Assembly: GCF_000143535.2 (NCBI RefSeq)
Contig: NC_037310.1
Span: forward strand, 1,798,001 to 1,862,000
Length of the DNA: 64,000 nt
Direction: 5' to 3'
Source of the DNA: Botrytis cinerea B05.10
Taxonomy: Eukaryota > Ascomycota > Leotiomycetes > Helotiales > Sclerotiniaceae
The position numbers were made by a program, and so were the translations under genes. The notes beneath the pieces are model-generated. The model was not told the DNA's origin. It ran no database searches and worked only from the letters and a program-made list of their open reading frames with translations. Shown one piece after another: positions 59,120 through 64,000 of the stretch. Position 1 is the stretch's first letter, and each line of letters begins with the position of its first letter.

Positions 59120-60826
59120 TTTCAACGGATATTCTCATCTGACCCGGAGCGGGTATAACAATGGCTTCAATGCAGGCCATAAAGAGACAAAGAAATGAGA
59201 GGGCCGTAGAAGTGTACATTATGACAGGTGATTGGGATAGAATGGGAGTCGACGGAATGGGCTCGTTGACGCGATATAGCTAATGGCTAACTTATCAGGT
59301 GGAGAGTCAAAGTTGAAGTCGGGAGTAGAACGAGGAGGTATACGAATTGAAGCAATGGCCTGAGTCGTACCTAGCTATGTAAATAAGGGACAAAACACTT
59401 GGAATTTGTTGCTGAACTCTCATGTATAGACGAGGCTTATACTTTTATATACCATGACGCTTATCCGCCTGAAAGTATCGTATTTACGCGAAAAACGAAG
59501 GAATTTATGTCGTATACAACGGCCTAATCCACAATAAAGGCTATGCGCAGTCTTGCCCAGACATTCCTCATGTCAAATCGTTGTGGATCGACTTTCTACC
59601 TAAATGCTACAGAAATAGGGCAGACAGAAAATGCCATGAAAAGCCTGGTACTCGACAACCAAAATACATTTCACGTCAAACCAACTTGATCGATGTATGA
59701 AGAGCCAATGGAGCGCTACTCCCACAAGCTTTCGTGGCAGAAGGAACAGTATAAACAGGCTAATACATATAGAGGGTGGGATACTGAAGTCGCAGAGTAC
59801 CAGTATGTGGTTCGATCTCAACAGGAGCGTTTGTACTTCGTACAAGTTAAATTAACCAGTGGTGGGGCCAGCGCTTACGAGAACTGCACCCCCAATACGA
59901 CATGGCAATTTCACACGAGCATGTATGATCAGCTCCGTGCTATTGAATTGCTGAAATGAAAACAGTGAGCAACATAGCATCCGGCCACAAGGGTATCTTT
60001 AGACGTTCCCAAAAATCTCGCAATACGAACAGTGGGCATGAAGCGATCAATTAGACCGATATATATACTCCGTACTCGCGGCAAACACGCCGAGCGAAGT
60101 ACGAGTTAAATCCAACATCAAAACACATGTACGCACCCACCTGCCAAATCATAGACATCTTCAAGTTTACATGGAGCTGTCCTGCCGTAGCATCGTCGGA
60201 GCATCGGAAGCTACACGACCTGAGGCACCAAAATATCCCGAACGATCCGCGACTCTACTGGTGAATTTTCATTTCTATGTGTCATGGCGCCTCCTTTCGA
60301 AACCTAACAACTAACAACTAGCAACAGCAAGCACCAGTACACCTCTCCTCGCACAAATTCGGTATCCAGAATCGTCATGTGCAATGGCGACACGGAGCTT
60401 TCACGCTTTCTATAGGTTCCTTCGTGCGTTGTTTTGACTGACATAATATCGTGGATATATTGTCAATCCTCTTCCAAGCTTCTACCCCGGATTCCGATTC
60501 TCCAGTACTCCTTTGGCCCATACCTTTCAATGCGTTTCGTTCCCTTGTGAATGGTTTTGTGCATTGATTCCGTCTGTGTAACTTGTATTCACCGGAGATG
60601 CTGAGATTTGGAAAGTTTCCCTTATGTCATAGTTGGGTGTGAATAGTCTCTTTGTTGGACTTTTTTTTCATATGACTCTTGCGTTTGCTCTATGCTCGAT
60701 TCTCTTCTTACTATATACATGGTTTGTGTATACATCCTTTGTATGTAAAACATCTTGTCAAATCCCTGAGGTTTCTTCAGAATTTCTTTTCTGGCCACCA
60801 GAGTTCTTGGCCCAAAGTTAGGACCA
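59120..60826. other. Intergenic
   Basis: Upstream of both the secreted protein gene and the HPP gene. Short ORFs at 59.6-59.96 kb on both strands overlap and have no family resemblance. Confidence 0.5.
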
Positions 60827-61761
60827 ATGTCCAACTTAGATTTTGATATAGATTATTATCTGAATCGTTTTATTCCTTCCCCTAGACTTTACATTCTCCC
60901 AACGCCAATATCCTGGTTCCTTGGATATCGAAGTAAGCCGAGGTCTCGAACTGGTAGTCTAGTTGTTTGGTTTTGGGCTTTCATTGGAGCTTTCTGCGGC
61001 ATTGCGATTGTCGAAAATATATACCGACTTCCATACTTCAAGGAACGTGGCACTCCATTGGTCATCGCAAGTTTAGTATGCTACCAGAAGTTTGCATGGA
61101 GTTTCGTCATGTCTAACGATAATGATAGGGCGCTGCCGCAATTTTAGAATATAACACAATCGATTCTCCTCTCTCCCAGCCACGAAATGCAATTTTGGGT
61201 CAACTATTCGCCTCCATCATCGGCGTCGGCATAACAAAACTGTTCGAACTTAGTCGAGACTTTGAGAATCTACGATGGTTGGCTGGTGCTCTTTCAGTCG
61301 GTGTGGCTTCTGCTGTGATGGGCTTGACCAACACGATTCATCCACCCGCTGGAGCTACTGCTTTGTTGGCTGCTACGTCACCTGAGATCACGGAGATAGG
61401 GTGGTTTCTAATACCTTTGGTCCTGCTAGGGAGCGTTCTTCTGGTTGCTATCGCTTGTCTCGTGAATAACATACAGAGGACTTTCCCCATATACTGGTGG
61501 ACGCCGCATTCGCTAAGCAGCCGGTCTGAAGAAGATACCGAGAAGAGTTCAGAAAGTGCTAGTGGAGTGGAACAGCCAACCGAAATTCAACACACTTCCG
61601 AAGAAGGAACAATAAAGATTGATAAGCATCACATTATTATACCTAGCTGGTTGCCATTGGAGTACGAAGAGAGAGCAATATTGGAGGCGATGCAGACCAG
61701 GCTACAGCAGGGGTTGCAGAATTCAAGGACATCAGGAAGTGATCGAACCTTAGTTAGATGA
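60827..61761 (+). CDS. HPP-family integral membrane protein
   Basis: Membrane protein of the HPP family. Plant and cyanobacterial members include chloroplast and plasma-membrane nitrite transporters; the role of fungal members is open. Two exons, 60827-61075 and 61129-61761, joined in phase 0, give 293 residues. Helices: about 45-65 (VVWFWAFIGAFCGIAIV), then VIASLGAAAILEY across the splice, 110-125, 133-150 and 175-195. The HPPAGATAL signature is at about 153-161. A PRNAILGQLFASIIGVG block precedes it, as in relatives. The hydrophilic C-terminal 90 residues are Ser/Glu-rich and probably cytosolic. The ATG at 60827 lies within a short, stop-bounded stretch and gives the usual N-terminus. Confidence 0.88.
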
Positions 61762-62121
61762 GACTGTAAATATGTAAACTGTGTAATCTTGGATATATAA
61801 GTTATTTGACATAATGTGTAGTTTGAATTGGTATGAACGAAACCCTTCAAATACTAGAGGTAGTAACCCTCATTCCTATATGTATAGATTTATATTATAA
61901 GCTACTTCATGCCATCTGCATATTTCGATATCATGCTCATGTGGCCAAGTCTTCTCCCACCATTTGCCTCAGGAATTTCCGATATGCAACAAAATTTTGT
62001 ACCCATCCCCACATGATAGACCGCATGTGTGCTGCAGCCTTCAGCCCTCAGGCTTCAAGGCACCTCGACTTGCAGCTCCACCCGGATCTCCGAAGTCTTC
62101 ATAAAACCGATCACATCCTTC
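61762..62121. other. Convergent 3' regions
   Basis: Tail-to-tail spacer between the HPP and TGS1 genes; nothing else seen. Confidence 0.5.
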
Positions 62122-62999
62122 TCATTCGATAGCTGGAATATACGCCACGAGCGCCTTACTCGCTCCCTCCATGCAATATTGCACAAGCTCAACCTTCTTC
62201 CCATCGGGCAACAGCGCAGAGATTTGTCTGAGATCGCTGGTTCGTGGAAGATACAATGCTGTATCCATTGCCTTACATGCCTCATGAATATACTGCACAG
62301 AATATGGTTGCATAGTACTCAGATCGAAGATATTTTCAGAAGTATAGCCAGGACCTCCCCATGGTGGGGATGCGAAAATGACAGTTTCTGAAGGATTAAT
62401 AGAAGAGGCGTGGGTTTTAAGATACTCAAAGCAGTCACCATTAACCCAAGTTATGTTTGTGGCACCGTAGACGTATGCATTGTTTTCGGCGCAGGCGATA
62501 ACCGACGGATCTTTCTCAATGGCTATGACATGGGCCCAACGGTTAGAGAGAGCGAATGCAATGGAGTTGCCGCCAGCGCCAGCGAATAGATCAATTATAG
62601 TTGTTTTTGTGGGCGATGTAGAAGAGGCATAGTCCTGAGCGATTTGACTACGCATAGTTAGGGATAAATACGGACAGGTGTGCGTGTAATAAGGGAGACA
62701 TACGTAGCTACAGGCTCAGGGGTAACGCCGAACCAAGCATCATCTGTCATATAGATACCATTGTCGTAGAGTGAGAACACGCTATAACGCTGCTGCCAGT
62801 ATCTAACAATGTCAGCTGGATGAAAATTACATCATGACATGCAAACCTACTTGTGTAGATCCCAGGGTACTTCTTTCAAGGAGGTGTAATGCGTACAATT
62901 CTCGTCCAATTCAAATTGCGCAGGGATATCGTCATCTTGGTTCTCTTCATAATCTTTCGCGGCCGCACGTCCAAACGACTTGCTGCTATTGACGACCAT
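62122..62999 (-). CDS. TGS1: Trimethylguanosine synthase
   Basis: SAM-dependent RNA methyltransferase that turns the m7G cap of snRNAs, snoRNAs and telomerase RNA into 2,2,7-trimethylguanosine, in the nucleolus. Three exons, 62999-62851, 62802-62704 and 62647-62122, give 257 residues with exact phases, a compact size like yeast Tgs1. The N-terminal region HYTSLKEVPWDLHKYWQQRY-x-FSLYD and the DDAWFGVTPEPVA block are diagnostic. The SAM site DLFAGAGGN is at 102-110 and the catalytic SPPWGGPGY at 176-184, where the Trp stacks on the cap base. The start is set by the ATG of the first exon, with no earlier in-frame ATG before a stop. Confidence 0.95.
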
Positions 63000-64000
63000 T
63001 CTTAAATGTTCCTGAGCTGGAACGAGATTTTTGACTCAATTCTCCTTGCAAACCTTGTCGATGAAGCTATTGTTAGAACTGAAATTCATGAATCGAGTGT
63101 AGGGTTTGGAGGTGTACTCACTAGAGTTCTAGAGCTGTTCAACAACCCTTTCAAAATGGCAAGATTCGCTCGCTTCCTACTGCTCTGACGCTGAATGGCT
63201 TGCAGTATAGCCAGCAAATGACACAATCCTTTTGTCAGACAAAGGCGAGTAGATCCGGTTTAGGGACACAGGAGTGAGAGTCACGATACTAGTCTGACGA
63301 GGACGAAATTTCGAAATCGATGATCTAACAGTATCTACTTGCTGATTTGAGCCCCGTGACTTTGAGGAGCTGACTGGTTGGGTTCTGGGTCGAGAGACCT
63401 GTTTAATTTCTTGGAAAGCACTGCCCGACCGAAGAATTCTTAAACTAGAGTTCGTGCCAGTCGCGTTTTTAACGGAGGTGATATTGGTTTCCCTCTGGCA
63501 CCAATTTCAACATGTACTGCGATGCTTGAGACAACACCAGGTCCTTGTCTGACAATCACTTGGGGACGTCTTCCAGAGTTCAAAAGGCACAATGATGTCT
63601 CAGAATGAAGTAAAGAAAGAGGTTCTGGTGGACGTAGTATATCTTCTAAAGATCGTCGATTCTTCTCTTTCTGTTGCCGTGTCTGTACGTACAGGAGAAG
63701 AGTACTTTGAGACGAATCAAGATTTGGCCGATGGCAGCCAGCAGACACGAGTAGATCGCGGATTTCTTTTTCCAAAAACAAACTTCTTTTATCACTTATA
63801 CAAGCACCTTTCTTTTCCTACATGTAGATCCTTCAGTTTCAACCTTGTTGAACCAAATGAAGAAGATGGTAGAGAATGAGCACTCTAGTAACTCAGGTAC
63901 TATCTAGAAATGGTCAGTGACTTCAGGACCCATGATTCAATGTTTCAAACGTGAAGAATACATACAACAGTTGAATTACTACACCATCCATTCCCTCGTA
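63000..64000. other. Window edge; possible partial gene on minus strand
   Basis: TGS1 promoter, then a minus-strand open frame at 63440-63781 without an ATG. It reads SLEDILRPPEPLSLL and RPQVIVRQGPGVV and looks somewhat protein-like. Upstream, possible exons near 63.8-64.0 kb could not be joined in frame. It may be the 3' part of a gene that continues past the window, or chance. Confidence 0.3.

Overview
The window is nuclear DNA of a filamentous ascomycete. Genes carry short GT-AG introns, mostly 50-150 nt, on both strands. The gene set is typically fungal: a CFEM GPI protein, palF/Rim8, an Msn2-type zinc finger regulator, an oleate delta-12 desaturase, a lactose-permease-like sugar porter and a Dph6 with fused Rid domains. 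Base composition is moderate, with one strongly AT-rich island. Gene style and protein resemblance suggest Leotiomycetes, perhaps the Sclerotinia/Botrytis group. That placement is inference from memory of protein families, not from a search. No rRNA gene, convincing tRNA, CRISPR array or intact transposon was seen.

Layout. 0-13 kb: a DHA1-type MFS transporter (-), a CFEM GPI-anchored protein (+), a possible broken gene (-), a 53-residue Cys-rich microprotein with TATA box and leader intron (+), then a gene-poor stretch with an AT-rich island (10.1-11.1 kb). 13-24 kb: M1 aminopeptidase with its presequence on a separate exon (-), DPH4 (-), a BNR_4 protein (-) divergent from a sugar transporter (+), and MND1 (+), whose first intron directly follows the ATG. 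24-32 kb: a long pyrimidine-rich region leading to palF (+), then the delta-12 desaturase (-). 35-44 kb is the densest part: mitochondrial ribosomal protein mL59 (-) head-to-head with PRP28 (+), DPH6 (-) and the Msn2/Seb1-like factor (-). 44-52.5 kb holds no gene I can support and many short tandem repeats. 52.5-54.5 kb: a PAQR/Izh membrane receptor in about eight exons (-). 58.6-63 kb: a small secreted protein (-), an HPP-family membrane protein (+) and trimethylguanosine synthase (-).

Themes. Two diphthamide genes (DPH4 and DPH6) lie about 21 kb apart. Several others serve RNA or translation (PRP28, TGS1, mL59). palF and the Msn2-like factor serve ambient pH and stress signalling. The BNR_4 protein and sugar porter share a GATA-rich divergent promoter and may form a small carbohydrate-use pair. 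Exon joins were worked out by hand from splice consensus, reading frame and family alignment from memory. Where phases sum exactly I regard them as reliable, and doubtful 5' ends are flagged.
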